Assembly: GCA_016787525.1 (NCBI GenBank)
Contig: JAEUUP010000012.1
Coordinates: forward strand, 62,001-126,000
Length of the DNA: 64,000 nucleotides
From: Saprospiraceae bacterium
GTDB lineage: Bacteria; Bacteroidota; Bacteroidia; Chitinophagales; Saprospiraceae
Direction: 5' to 3'
Shown here: piece after piece, positions 51,946-60,495 of the stretch
Layout of the letters: each line of letters begins with the position of its first letter
Position numbering within the stretch: the stretch's first letter is position 1
The notes under the pieces: generated by a model
What the model saw: the letters and a program-made list of their open reading frames with translations, nothing else
Told to the model about the DNA's origin: nothing
Database searches by the model: none
Position numbers and translations under genes: made by a program

Positions 51946-53022
51946 ATGAAACAGGAATACGCAATATATCAGATAGAGGATTTTTTGACAGACGATGATT
52001 TCATTCGTTGGGTCAAATATCCCGATACAGCAAGTGACACATTTTGGCAAGAGGTCATAAGGGTTTATCCGCATCAAAAACAGGTTATTGAAAAAGCCGC
52101 ACATACTATCCATAATTTGCAACAAGCGTTGAAAAAAAACATTGCACCAGAAGAAGCAACAGATATTTGGGTGCATATAGAGGCGGAAATGGAACAACCA
52201 CGAACGGATTTAAAGGTTGTTAGTCATAAAAGAGGGTATTGGTTGGCAGCGGCTTCGGTGGCTTTGTTGGTGAGCTTTAGTTGGTGGATGATGGACAGAA
52301 ACACCCAAAAAGAAGGCAAAATGGCTCAATATACTGAGGGGGGCAGTCAGCACATTGTGAACAATGAGGACAAGCCTTTGGCAGTCAATTTGCCTGATGG
52401 CAGTAAGGTTTTATTGGAAAAAAATGCTTCAATCGTGTTTGAGCCCGATTTTAATGGCAATCAAAGAACTGTTCAGTTGTCGGGCGAGGCTTTGTTTGAT
52501 GTGGTCAAAAATACTCAAAAGCCGTTTGTTGTCTATGCCGACGATGTGGTGACAAAAGTGTTGGGTACGCGTTTTCGCATTACGGCAATTGCTCATGAGC
52601 GCAACGTTACGGTATCGGTACTGAGGGGGCGTGTTTCTGTTTTTCCTAAAAAGAAGGAACAAAATATCAATCCAGAAACAGAAGGCTTGATATTAACGCC
52701 CAATCAGCAAGCAATTTTTGAGAAAGCAAATGAGCAGATGAGTCGTCATTTGGTTGAAAACCCAGTGCTCATGGATTCACAAATTAGATTTGATAAATCT
52801 GTTTTTGACGATACACCTGTTGCCACTATTTTCGAAGCCTTAGAACAGGCTTATGGTGTCAACATCATTTTTGATAAAACCGTGATGAAAACTTGCACTT
52901 TGACGATGCGTTTTCGCAACGAAACATTTTTTGAAAAACTCACTGTTATTTGTAAAAGCATCGGTGCGAGCTATAAAATTGAAGGTGCAGACATCAAAAT
53001 TGAGGGCAAAGGATGCGATTGA
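51946..53022 (+). CDS. FecR-family anti-sigma factor
   Basis: 358 residues. N-terminal sigma-binding region (DDDFIRWVKYPDTASDTFW), single membrane helix at about 91-108 (WLAAASVALLVSFSWWM), then the FecR domain (VNLPDGSKVLLEKNASIVFEPDF, VQLSGEALFDVVKNTQKPFVVYADDVVTKVLGTRFRI). A C-terminal DUF4974-type domain ends it (FDDTPVATIFEALEQAYGVNIIFD). It holds the ECF sigma factor inactive until SusC signals. Motif copies 52332-52341 (TEG) and 52619-52628 (LRG) lie in the periplasmic part. Confidence 0.94.
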   Translation: MKQEYAIYQIEDFLTDDDFIRWVKYPDTASDTFWQEVIRVYPHQKQVIEKAAHTIHNLQQALKKNIAPEEATDIWVHIEAEMEQPRTDLKVVSHKRGYWLAAASVALLVSFSWWMMDRNTQKEGKMAQYTEGGSQHIVNNEDKPLAVNLPDGSKVLLEKNASIVFEPDFNGNQRTVQLSGEALFDVVKNTQKPFVVYADDVVTKVLGTRFRITAIAHERNVTVSVLRGRVSVFPKKKEQNINPETEGLILTPNQQAIFEKANEQMSRHLVENPVLMDSQIRFDKSVFDDTPVATIFEALEQAYGVNIIFDKTVMKTCTLTMRFRNETFFEKLTVICKSIGASYKIEGADIKIEGKGCD

Positions 53023-53058
53023 TGCACAACAGACGAATACTATCAGCCAAACCAATAC

Positions 53059-56000
53059 ATGACGTTATCATTACTTCGATTCTCAATCAGCACGTTATTG
53101 GTCTGTGTCACTTCTCTACAAGTCGTCACAGCGCAAGCTATTTTGAATCGAACAATAAGTCTGACGGTTGACAATCAAGATATAAAAACGGTTTTAAAAA
53201 GCATCGAAAAAGCCGCTGATGTCAGTTTTTCCTATCGTTCTTCACTGCTGCCCAAAGGGCAAAAAGTGTCTTTTATCGCGCAAAATGAACGTTTAAAAAC
53301 CGTGCTTGACAATTTATTCAAACCTTTATTCATTCAATATGAGGTTGTGAAAGAGCAAATTATCTTGACACAAATTGAAAGTGTATCAAAAACAGACCCC
53401 TCAGTATTTCCCCAAAAAAAGGAGGATACTGAGAGTGAAAAAGAACTTTTTACAGTTTCGGGTCTCGTTACGAATAGTGAAAATGAGCCTTTGGTTGGTG
53501 CAAGTATCCAAATGGATCGTTCTTCAAAAGGGACGATAACAGACCAAAATGGTCGGTTTTCACTGAAATTGACAGGCGACGAAAGTGAGAGTATTGTGAT
53601 TTGCCGTTTTATTGGTTACGAAACCAAAGAGATACCCCTCAGTAAACAGCCCATTTTGACTATTATTTTGCAATCCCGTTTACAGCAACTGAATGAAGTC
53701 ATGGTTGTCGCATATGGCACACAGAAGCGAACAATTTATACAGGAGCAGCTGTCAATGTGGATATGGAAACTCTTGAAAACGCTCCACGTGCTTCATTTC
53801 AAGAGAGCTTACAAGGTAATGTGGCGGGTCTTTTGTCCACAAATGGCAGTGGACAGCCAGGTTCTGTGCCTTCGGTACGCATTCGTGGCATCGGTTCTAT
53901 CAATGCGTCGAGTGCTCCGCTCTATGTTGTAGATGGCATTCCTGTCGTGTCGGGCGATATTACGGGCTACAATACCAACACTTTGTCGGCAATTAATCCG
54001 AATGATATTGCTTCTTTGGTTGTCTTGAAAGATGCTTCCGCAACGGCTTTGTATGGCAGTCGTGGTGCCAACGGTGTCATTTTGATAACAACAAAAAAAG
54101 GTCAAGTCGGCAAGGCTAAAATACAATTGAATGTGCAAAAAGGTGCAAATTATAACCCCATAAGTGATAAAAATAAGACTTTGAACACCCAAGAAGCCAT
54201 TCAATACTTACGAGAAGCATGGATAAATGCTGGGCTTAACCCCGATTTATTCAATCAAGAATTGAAAAATCGGGCGATTGATACCACTATCAATACCGAT
54301 TGGTTTAACGCAGTTTTGCAAAATGGCAATTTTTTGAATGCCGATTTGGCTATTAGCGGAGGGACAGAGCGCAACACGTTTTTTCTATCGAGCAGTTATA
54401 ATAAATCGGAATCCGTGCAGCAAGGTATTGGTTATCAGAGAGGCACGATGCGTTTGAATATAAAGAACAACACAACTCAACGATTGACCATAAACGGTGG
54501 TATTGGCTTGTCTTATCAGCAATCGAGCAATAGTCTTGGTGGCAGTTCTTTTGCCAATCCGATGAGGTCAATGTATCGGCTGCAACCGTGGTTGCCTGTG
54601 AAAAACAACGATGGCAACTACAATTTGAGCTACAACAATGGCTACAACCCTGTTGCACTCATCGAAAACAATACACGTAAGGGTGACACATATAATCTTA
54701 ACAGTTCGATTGGTGCAGTTTACCAACTAACCCCTTTTTTGTCACTTGAAAATCGTGAGGCGATTGATTTCAATCATGGCGTAGCACAGAGTTACAGCGA
54801 CCCACGATTCGGCAATTTGAATGTCAGCGTTGGTGGCGTTGTCGAAAACTATGTTCAAGACATTGTAAATTGGAATATAACAAATATTATACGTTTTAAA
54901 AAAGAGTGGCAAAAACAGGCTCTCGAAATATTCGGAGGATATGAAGCGAGTAAAAGAACGGATAAAGACCAGAGCGATACCTTCAATCAACTAGTCCCCA
55001 ATTTGAAAACGGGAACAAGCGTAGCATCAACAGCAACTGAAACGAGCAACAGTCTTTTGTCGTCTTTTTTCAATGCACAATATGCTTTTCGGAGTCGGTA
55101 CTATGCTTCGGCTTCGTTTCGGCGCGATGGTTCTTCGCGTTTTGGTAGCGACAATCGTTTTGGTAAATTCTGGAGTGTCGGCGGCGGTTGGAATCTGCAC
55201 AAAGAACCTTTTTTGACAACAAAATATTTTTCAGAAGGGCGTATTCGAGTAAGTTATGGCGCAACAGGCAATCAAACGAATATTGACAATTTCGGTTCAC
55301 GGGGTTTGTATTTCATCGGGAATGACTACAATTCGGTGCCAGGATATGTGTTTTCACAATTTGAAAACACGACTTTGACTTGGGAGAAAAATTATCCATT
55401 CAATCTTGGTTGCGATTTCTCATTCTTCAAAAACCGCTTATCGTTAACGGCTGACTATTATTTCAGAACAACAAAATCGCTGTTATTGGAAGTTTTAGTG
55501 CCTGCCACAAATGGTATTTCTTCTTATTTGGACAATTACGGGTCACTGACGAATGAGGGATTTGAATTAAGTTTAAGTAGCATCAATTTCCAACCTGCTA
55601 AACAAAATGGCTTTAAGTGGACAACGAATATCGTGTTTTCGACTAACAAAAACACCATTACGAATATCAATGCACCTATTAGGTCTGATTTTCTGAATCG
55701 TGATATTGGTACAGATGTTTACCAATGGTTTTTAATTGGTTATGCAGGTACTGACCCTGCAACAGGCAAAGCTTTATGGTATAAAGATGGTGCTAAACAG
55801 GTAACAGTTACATCTTTTGGTGCAGCCAATCGGTTCAATCAAGGAAGTGCTTTACCCGCATTTTATGGCTCTGTGTCCAACAGTTTGCAATACAAAAGCC
55901 TATCGTTCAAGTGTCAATTATATGTGTATTGGGGCAATAAGGTACGCGACATTCACGGCGTGTTCACGAGTGCCGATGCGTCGGCAGGATTCAGTGCGAC

Positions 56001-56364
56001 GGGTAATATCTTACGCTACAATTTTGAAAATCGTTGGCAAAAAGTAGGTGACATAACAGACGTACCCAAGCCCATTTATTTAGGTCAGCAAACGGGTTTG
56101 AGCAATATGATGAGTACTCGTTTTCTGTACGATGGCAGCTATATCCGCCTGCGAGACATAGAGTTCGCTTATCGTTTGCCCGACATATTCATCAAAAGGA
56201 TGAAAATGAGTCATTCAAAAGTGTATTTCCGCAGTAATAATTTGTGGACTTGGGTGAAAGATAAACGATTGAATTTTGACCCTGAAGTGCCTATCGGTGG
56301 CACTTTAGACCAAAGACCGCCCAATTTTAAAACGCTTTTGGTCGGATTGGATATGGGTTTTTGA
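53059..56364 (+). CDS. SusC-family TonB-dependent transducer with STN domain
   Basis: 1101 residues. Signal peptide ends VVTAQ. STN signalling domain about 35-95 (LTVDNQDIKTVLKSIEKAADVSFSYRSSLL), a linker, CarboxypepD_reg about 130-208 (VSGLVTNSENEPLVGASIQM), junction LNEVMVVAYGTQKR, plug (PLYVVDGIPVVSG, ALYGSRGANGVILITTKKG), then the barrel ending LLVGLDMGF. The STN domain talks to the FecR anti-sigma encoded upstream, so import and gene induction are linked. Motif copies 53397-53406 (PSV, in the STN linker) and 53635-53644 (PLS, at the end of CarboxypepD_reg). A damaged copy (tactgagag) lies 27 bp after the first. Confidence 0.96.
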   Translation: MTLSLLRFSISTLLVCVTSLQVVTAQAILNRTISLTVDNQDIKTVLKSIEKAADVSFSYRSSLLPKGQKVSFIAQNERLKTVLDNLFKPLFIQYEVVKEQIILTQIESVSKTDPSVFPQKKEDTESEKELFTVSGLVTNSENEPLVGASIQMDRSSKGTITDQNGRFSLKLTGDESESIVICRFIGYETKEIPLSKQPILTIILQSRLQQLNEVMVVAYGTQKRTIYTGAAVNVDMETLENAPRASFQESLQGNVAGLLSTNGSGQPGSVPSVRIRGIGSINASSAPLYVVDGIPVVSGDITGYNTNTLSAINPNDIASLVVLKDASATALYGSRGANGVILITTKKGQVGKAKIQLNVQKGANYNPISDKNKTLNTQEAIQYLREAWINAGLNPDLFNQELKNRAIDTTINTDWFNAVLQNGNFLNADLAISGGTERNTFFLSSSYNKSESVQQGIGYQRGTMRLNIKNNTTQRLTINGGIGLSYQQSSNSLGGSSFANPMRSMYRLQPWLPVKNNDGNYNLSYNNGYNPVALIENNTRKGDTYNLNSSIGAVYQLTPFLSLENREAIDFNHGVAQSYSDPRFGNLNVSVGGVVENYVQDIVNWNITNIIRFKKEWQKQALEIFGGYEASKRTDKDQSDTFNQLVPNLKTGTSVASTATETSNSLLSSFFNAQYAFRSRYYASASFRRDGSSRFGSDNRFGKFWSVGGGWNLHKEPFLTTKYFSEGRIRVSYGATGNQTNIDNFGSRGLYFIGNDYNSVPGYVFSQFENTTLTWEKNYPFNLGCDFSFFKNRLSLTADYYFRTTKSLLLEVLVPATNGISSYLDNYGSLTNEGFELSLSSINFQPAKQNGFKWTTNIVFSTNKNTITNINAPIRSDFLNRDIGTDVYQWFLIGYAGTDPATGKALWYKDGAKQVTVTSFGAANRFNQGSALPAFYGSVSNSLQYKSLSFKCQLYVYWGNKVRDIHGVFTSADASAGFSATGNILRYNFENRWQKVGDITDVPKPIYLGQQTGLSNMMSTRFLYDGSYIRLRDIEFAYRLPDIFIKRMKMSHSKVYFRSNNLWTWVKDKRLNFDPEVPIGGTLDQRPPNFKTLLVGLDMGF

Positions 56365-56381
56365 GCTTTTCACTTTGACAA

Positions 56382-56391
56382 TACTGAGGGG
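56382..56391 (+). repeat. Dispersed motif copy in the second susC-susD spacer
   Basis: Exact plus-strand copy, ACAATACTGAGGGGGTGA, 17 bp after the susC stop, matching the placement in the first PUL (8 bp after that susC stop). Confidence 0.9.
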
Positions 56392-56482
56392 GTGACTGAC
56401 CTAAGATTAAATTTTGAAATTTTAGTAAATCTCTATTGCCACAAAACTTTAGTAACAATTAAAACAAGATTTTTATCAATCA

Positions 56483-57937
56483 ATGAAAAACCTAATCCTT
56501 GTTTTACTGCTCAATATTGGACTATTCACTGCTTGTAATGACCGTTTTTTGGATATAAAACCCAAAGAAAACGTGTCTATCGCTGACGCAATAGTGAGTG
56601 TGCCAACCATGCGGACAGCTTTGATGGGTACATATTCATTGATGCAACACAGCGATTACTATGGTCGAACACTGGTTGTTTTGCCAGATTTGATGTCAGA
56701 TAATATGTATCAAAGTGTTGTGGCAGGTTCGCGGTACAATAATTATGACCGCTATAGCATGACTGAAGCCGATGTAGATGCGACCAATACATGGGCGCAG
56801 ATATACCGTGTCATCATCAATGCCAATGCAATTATTGAACGGGGTGCAGACCTGCAAACAGGTTTTTCGACTGATGAAGCAATTGAAATCAAACAACTAC
56901 GTGGTGAAGCACACGCAATTAGGGCTTTAGCTTATTTCGACTTGTGTAAACTATTTGCCAAAACATACACAGCTACAACAGAGGGCACCCAATGGGGTGT
57001 GCCGATTGTATTGTCTTATCCGAAAAATAAAACGGACATATCCTATCCTGCTCGAAATACCGTGAAAGAAGTATATGACCAAATCATTCGAGATGCCCAG
57101 TTTGCGCTCGATTTGATGCCACCAAGTGGCACTGTTATTAACGGTACATTCACAGCAAGATTGAATCGGTGGGGTGTTTATGCGCTACTTTCAAGGGTTT
57201 ATCTGTACAAAGGCGATTGGGGAAATGCCGAAAAAGCAGCAACACAAGTAATAAGCAGTGGTAAATACAGTCTTTTACCGAATGCCACTTTGGTGACAGA
57301 TTACAAAAAACAACTCAATACAGAGTCTATTTTTGAAATTGTCAATACCGAAAAAGACAATCAAGGCACTGATGGTGTGGCGTATCTATACTCTCAAATG
57401 GGCTATGGCGAAATGTTGGCTTCTACCAATTTGTACAGTGCTTACAACGCTGCGGATGCACGCAAAGGGTTTATGTCGAAAGGCAATCGCAACGCGAGTG
57501 GCGGCGAAACCAATGTCAATCTAATCAACAAATACAGTGGCAATACTGAGGGGGTGCATTTTAATGAAAACATCAAAGTGTTTCGGTTGGCTGAAATGTA
57601 TCTCATACGTGCCGAAGCGCGTGCCCGATTAGGGTCAGACATCAAAGGGGCACAAGCTGATGTGCAATTAATCCGTTCACGAGCTTATCCAACGGCAGCG
57701 ATGGTGACAGAAACAGGTACAGGACTGATTGATTTCATCATGAATGAACGCCGCCGCGAGTTTGCTTTTGAAGGCTACCGATTGTTCGATTTGCTTCGGA
57801 CTAAAACCAATTTTACAAAATACAGTGCTGCAGGCAATACCATCAGCATCACTTGGATGCGCGACAAAGTAACGCTGCCGATTCCACAACGTGAAATATT
57901 AATCAATCCAAATTTGGTACAAAATGCAGGCTATTAA
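56483..57937 (+). CDS. SusD/RagB-family outer-membrane lipoprotein
   Basis: 484 residues. Lipobox FTAC with Cys18. Classic SusD order: FLDIKPKENVSIADAI, TALMGTYSLMQHSDYYGR, IKQLRGEAHAIRALAYFDLCKLFAKTY, IRDAQFALDLMPPSG, ALLSRVYLYKGDWGNAEKAATQVI and, near the C-terminus, RLAEMYLIRAEARARLGS, FIMNERRREFAFEGYRLFDLLRTK and LPIPQREILINPNLVQNAGY. Pairs with the STN-SusC upstream. Motif copy 57544-57553 encodes NTEGV in the SusD_RagB domain. The next ORF overlaps its end only if read from an upstream ATG. Confidence 0.95.
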   Translation: MKNLILVLLLNIGLFTACNDRFLDIKPKENVSIADAIVSVPTMRTALMGTYSLMQHSDYYGRTLVVLPDLMSDNMYQSVVAGSRYNNYDRYSMTEADVDATNTWAQIYRVIINANAIIERGADLQTGFSTDEAIEIKQLRGEAHAIRALAYFDLCKLFAKTYTATTEGTQWGVPIVLSYPKNKTDISYPARNTVKEVYDQIIRDAQFALDLMPPSGTVINGTFTARLNRWGVYALLSRVYLYKGDWGNAEKAATQVISSGKYSLLPNATLVTDYKKQLNTESIFEIVNTEKDNQGTDGVAYLYSQMGYGEMLASTNLYSAYNAADARKGFMSKGNRNASGGETNVNLINKYSGNTEGVHFNENIKVFRLAEMYLIRAEARARLGSDIKGAQADVQLIRSRAYPTAAMVTETGTGLIDFIMNERRREFAFEGYRLFDLLRTKTNFTKYSAAGNTISITWMRDKVTLPIPQREILINPNLVQNAGY

Positions 57938-57971
57938 AGAATATCTTTTTACAAAAAACACCTTTTTTATC

Positions 57972-60329
57972 ATGAAATCAAAAAAATACACAGGGTTGTG
58001 CTGTTTACTCTGTGCAACAATCCTTCCGTTTTCTGTCTTGGGGCAACAGACCATCGGCTCTTTTCCACTCATGGAAGGCGGCTTTGAAGGTCAAGCGGCA
58101 GGGGCATTAACACAAGCTGCCTCTATTGCCACGGGCGTACAATCCACCGCTTGGACAGTGACAACAACGACTAACACAACGGCAACCATCACTGCATCTG
58201 GCGCACGGTCAGGCAATCAATACATTAATGTCTCGCAACTGGCGGGCGGTAGTTCGCTGCGTGTCAACTCGCCCTCTTCGGCGAATGGCTCACTTTTGAA
58301 CAGTACAACCTATGTTTTTCAATATTATTACAGAACAACAGCGACACCGACCAATGTATCTATTGGTATCACAACCGATGGTACGGCAGGTGGGGCAGCA
58401 GGTTCAACCGTCTCAGGATTGGTTAATACAAATGGCATTTGGACAAAAGTAACGAAGACCATTACAACAAACTCCTCAAGCAACAGTCCGCGCTATGGTC
58501 TTGGACAAGTTGTCCGAAGTACAACGACAGGGACAGCAATGAATCCCATTGATTTCGACGATTTTGTTGTTTATCAAGGCAGTGCTGCTGACGAAACTGC
58601 ACCAAATAGTCCAGGTATTGTCACGATGAATGTCGGCAGCAACGCAATTGATGTCAGTTGGGGTGCGGCAAGTGGTGGCGTGGACGGTGGCGGTTATGTT
58701 GTTGTCAGATACACCTCTTTGCCGTCTGCCAACGATGACCCCAATCAAAATGGCATTTATTCTGTCGGTCAAACCATCGCAGGAACGACAACTGGAACAG
58801 TGCGTTACATCGGTACTGCCACTAATTTTACGGACAATCAAGGCATTAACAATGGTACAACCTATTACTACAAGGTTTATACTGTTGACAAAGCCTTCAA
58901 TTATTCGCTCGAAAGCCTATCACTCAATGCTTATCAAGCAGGTACAGTCTATTATGGCGCAAATAATTATATCGAATATCGAGCAGGCAACTTACCCATC
59001 ATTGTCACAGCACCGCATGGCGGTGACATAGAGCCTGTCTCTATTCCAGACCGCAGTTGTGCGAATTGTATCATCATTGCAGATGCCAATACCGATGATT
59101 TAGCTGCTAAATTGGATGCTTCTTTACGCACTTCTTTGAATGGCTATCCTCACATCATCATCAATCATTTGCACCGTAGTAAGTTAGATGCGAATAGAGA
59201 AATTGTTGAAGCTGCCGATGGCAATGCCACCGCAGAAGCGGCTTGGCGCGAGTGGGAAGCCTTTGTTTTAGCTGCTAAAAACAACATTATTCAAAACTCG
59301 GGTAAAGGTTTGATGATTGACTTGCATGGACATGGGCATACGATTCAACGTCTTGAGCTGGGTTTTGATCTAACAGCTGCTGAATTAAGGTTGTCCGATG
59401 CGACTTTAGACAATACCACCTACCGAGATAAAACATCTATCAAAACAAATATCACCAACAACCCCAATAGTTTCAATACACCTCAAATGATTCGAGGGGA
59501 TTTTGCACTTGGTACTTTATTGGCAGACAGAGGATACCCCTCAGTACCTTCCAAACAAGATGTTGCACCTGCCTTGGGCGATGATTATTTCGATGGTGGT
59601 TATAATGTCGAGCGTTATGGCAGCAACGACGGCTCGGCAATTGATGCCATTCAAATTGAATGTAATTATACTGGCGTACGCAATTCATCGGCTAATCGAA
59701 CTGCTTTTGCAACACAAGCGGCAGCTGCTTTGAAAGCTTATTTGCAAAAACATTATTTTCCTGTATTGCCTGTGTCTTTGAGTCAATTTGCAGGTGTGCG
59801 CATGGGTGCTATTAATCGGCTGTTGTGGCAAACAGAAGTGGAAACTAATAATGCAGGTTTTGATATAGAACGCAGTCTGGACGGCAAAAACTTTACAAAA
59901 TGGGCTTTTATACCCTCAAAAGCCAAAGGTGGCAACAGCAATAGACCTTTAGAGTACACGCTTGACGACAATACCCCCCTCAGTATTTTGACCTATTATC
60001 GCTTGAAACAGACAGACTTCGATGGTCAGATTGCCTATTCTCGCATTATTTCTGTGGAAGGTCAAAAAGGTCAAAACGTTTTGTCGGTCTATCCGAATCC
60101 GACAAAAGGGAAACTCAATATTATCATCAACAACAGCGAAGAAGGTCAAGCACACCTATCGCTTTACAGCTTACAAGGACAATTGGTTTGGCAAAAAACA
60201 ATGGAACTCACCAATGGCACAGCCGATGTGTCTTTGGAATTGCCACCCCTCAGTAAAGGTGTGTACATTTTAAGAGTATCGGATAGAAAGAACAGCTTTG
60301 CTTCGCAAACAAAGGTCTTTGTTGAATAA
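57972..60329 (+). CDS. T9SS-exported N-formylglutamate-amidohydrolase-like protein with Fn3 domain
   Basis: 785 residues from ATG 57972, where the signal peptide starts (MKSKKYTGLCCLLCATILPF); the ORF opens at 57924 inside susD. N-terminal Thr/Ser/Gly-rich carbohydrate-binding-like region about 30-205, Fn3 about 210-315 (NAIDVSWGAASGG ... YYYKVYTVDKAFNYSL). The catalytic domain of about 325-600 has APHGGD (His349), HLHRSKLDANRE, DLHGHGH (His452) and IQIECNYTGVRNS (Glu563). The order PHxG, R-LD-NR, DLHxxG, E fits the N-formylglutamate amidohydrolase/zinc-hydrolase superfamily. The C-terminus is an Fn3-like segment plus T9SS type A sorting domain. Motif copies at 59537, 59976 and 60246. Substrate unknown; an amide or gamma-glutamyl-type bond is a guess. 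Confidence 0.75.
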   Translation: MKSKKYTGLCCLLCATILPFSVLGQQTIGSFPLMEGGFEGQAAGALTQAASIATGVQSTAWTVTTTTNTTATITASGARSGNQYINVSQLAGGSSLRVNSPSSANGSLLNSTTYVFQYYYRTTATPTNVSIGITTDGTAGGAAGSTVSGLVNTNGIWTKVTKTITTNSSSNSPRYGLGQVVRSTTTGTAMNPIDFDDFVVYQGSAADETAPNSPGIVTMNVGSNAIDVSWGAASGGVDGGGYVVVRYTSLPSANDDPNQNGIYSVGQTIAGTTTGTVRYIGTATNFTDNQGINNGTTYYYKVYTVDKAFNYSLESLSLNAYQAGTVYYGANNYIEYRAGNLPIIVTAPHGGDIEPVSIPDRSCANCIIIADANTDDLAAKLDASLRTSLNGYPHIIINHLHRSKLDANREIVEAADGNATAEAAWREWEAFVLAAKNNIIQNSGKGLMIDLHGHGHTIQRLELGFDLTAAELRLSDATLDNTTYRDKTSIKTNITNNPNSFNTPQMIRGDFALGTLLADRGYPSVPSKQDVAPALGDDYFDGGYNVERYGSNDGSAIDAIQIECNYTGVRNSSANRTAFATQAAAALKAYLQKHYFPVLPVSLSQFAGVRMGAINRLLWQTEVETNNAGFDIERSLDGKNFTKWAFIPSKAKGGNSNRPLEYTLDDNTPLSILTYYRLKQTDFDGQIAYSRIISVEGQKGQNVLSVYPNPTKGKLNIIINNSEEGQAHLSLYSLQGQLVWQKTMELTNGTADVSLELPPLSKGVYILRVSDRKNSFASQTKVFVE

Positions 60330-60368
60330 AGATGTTTTAAAAACGCGTCCTTCCAATCACAATTTAGG

Positions 60369-60402
60369 GGCTGCTTCCGAAAGGACAGCCTCTCTTTTTT
60401 TT
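60369..60402 (+). terminator. Rho-independent terminator after the second PUL operon
   Basis: ggctg/cagcc and tcc/gga stem with GAAA tetraloop and a 2-nt bulge (60369-60390), followed by a T-rich run to 60402. It ends the sigma-to-amidohydrolase transcription unit 40 bp past the stop. Confidence 0.8.
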
Positions 60403-60495
60403 AAAAAAAGTAGGTTTAAAAAGAGTACAAAAGAAAGCTGTGGTGATTTAGAGTTTATGCAATCAAAAATCTTCCTATCTTATCAAATTCTTAAA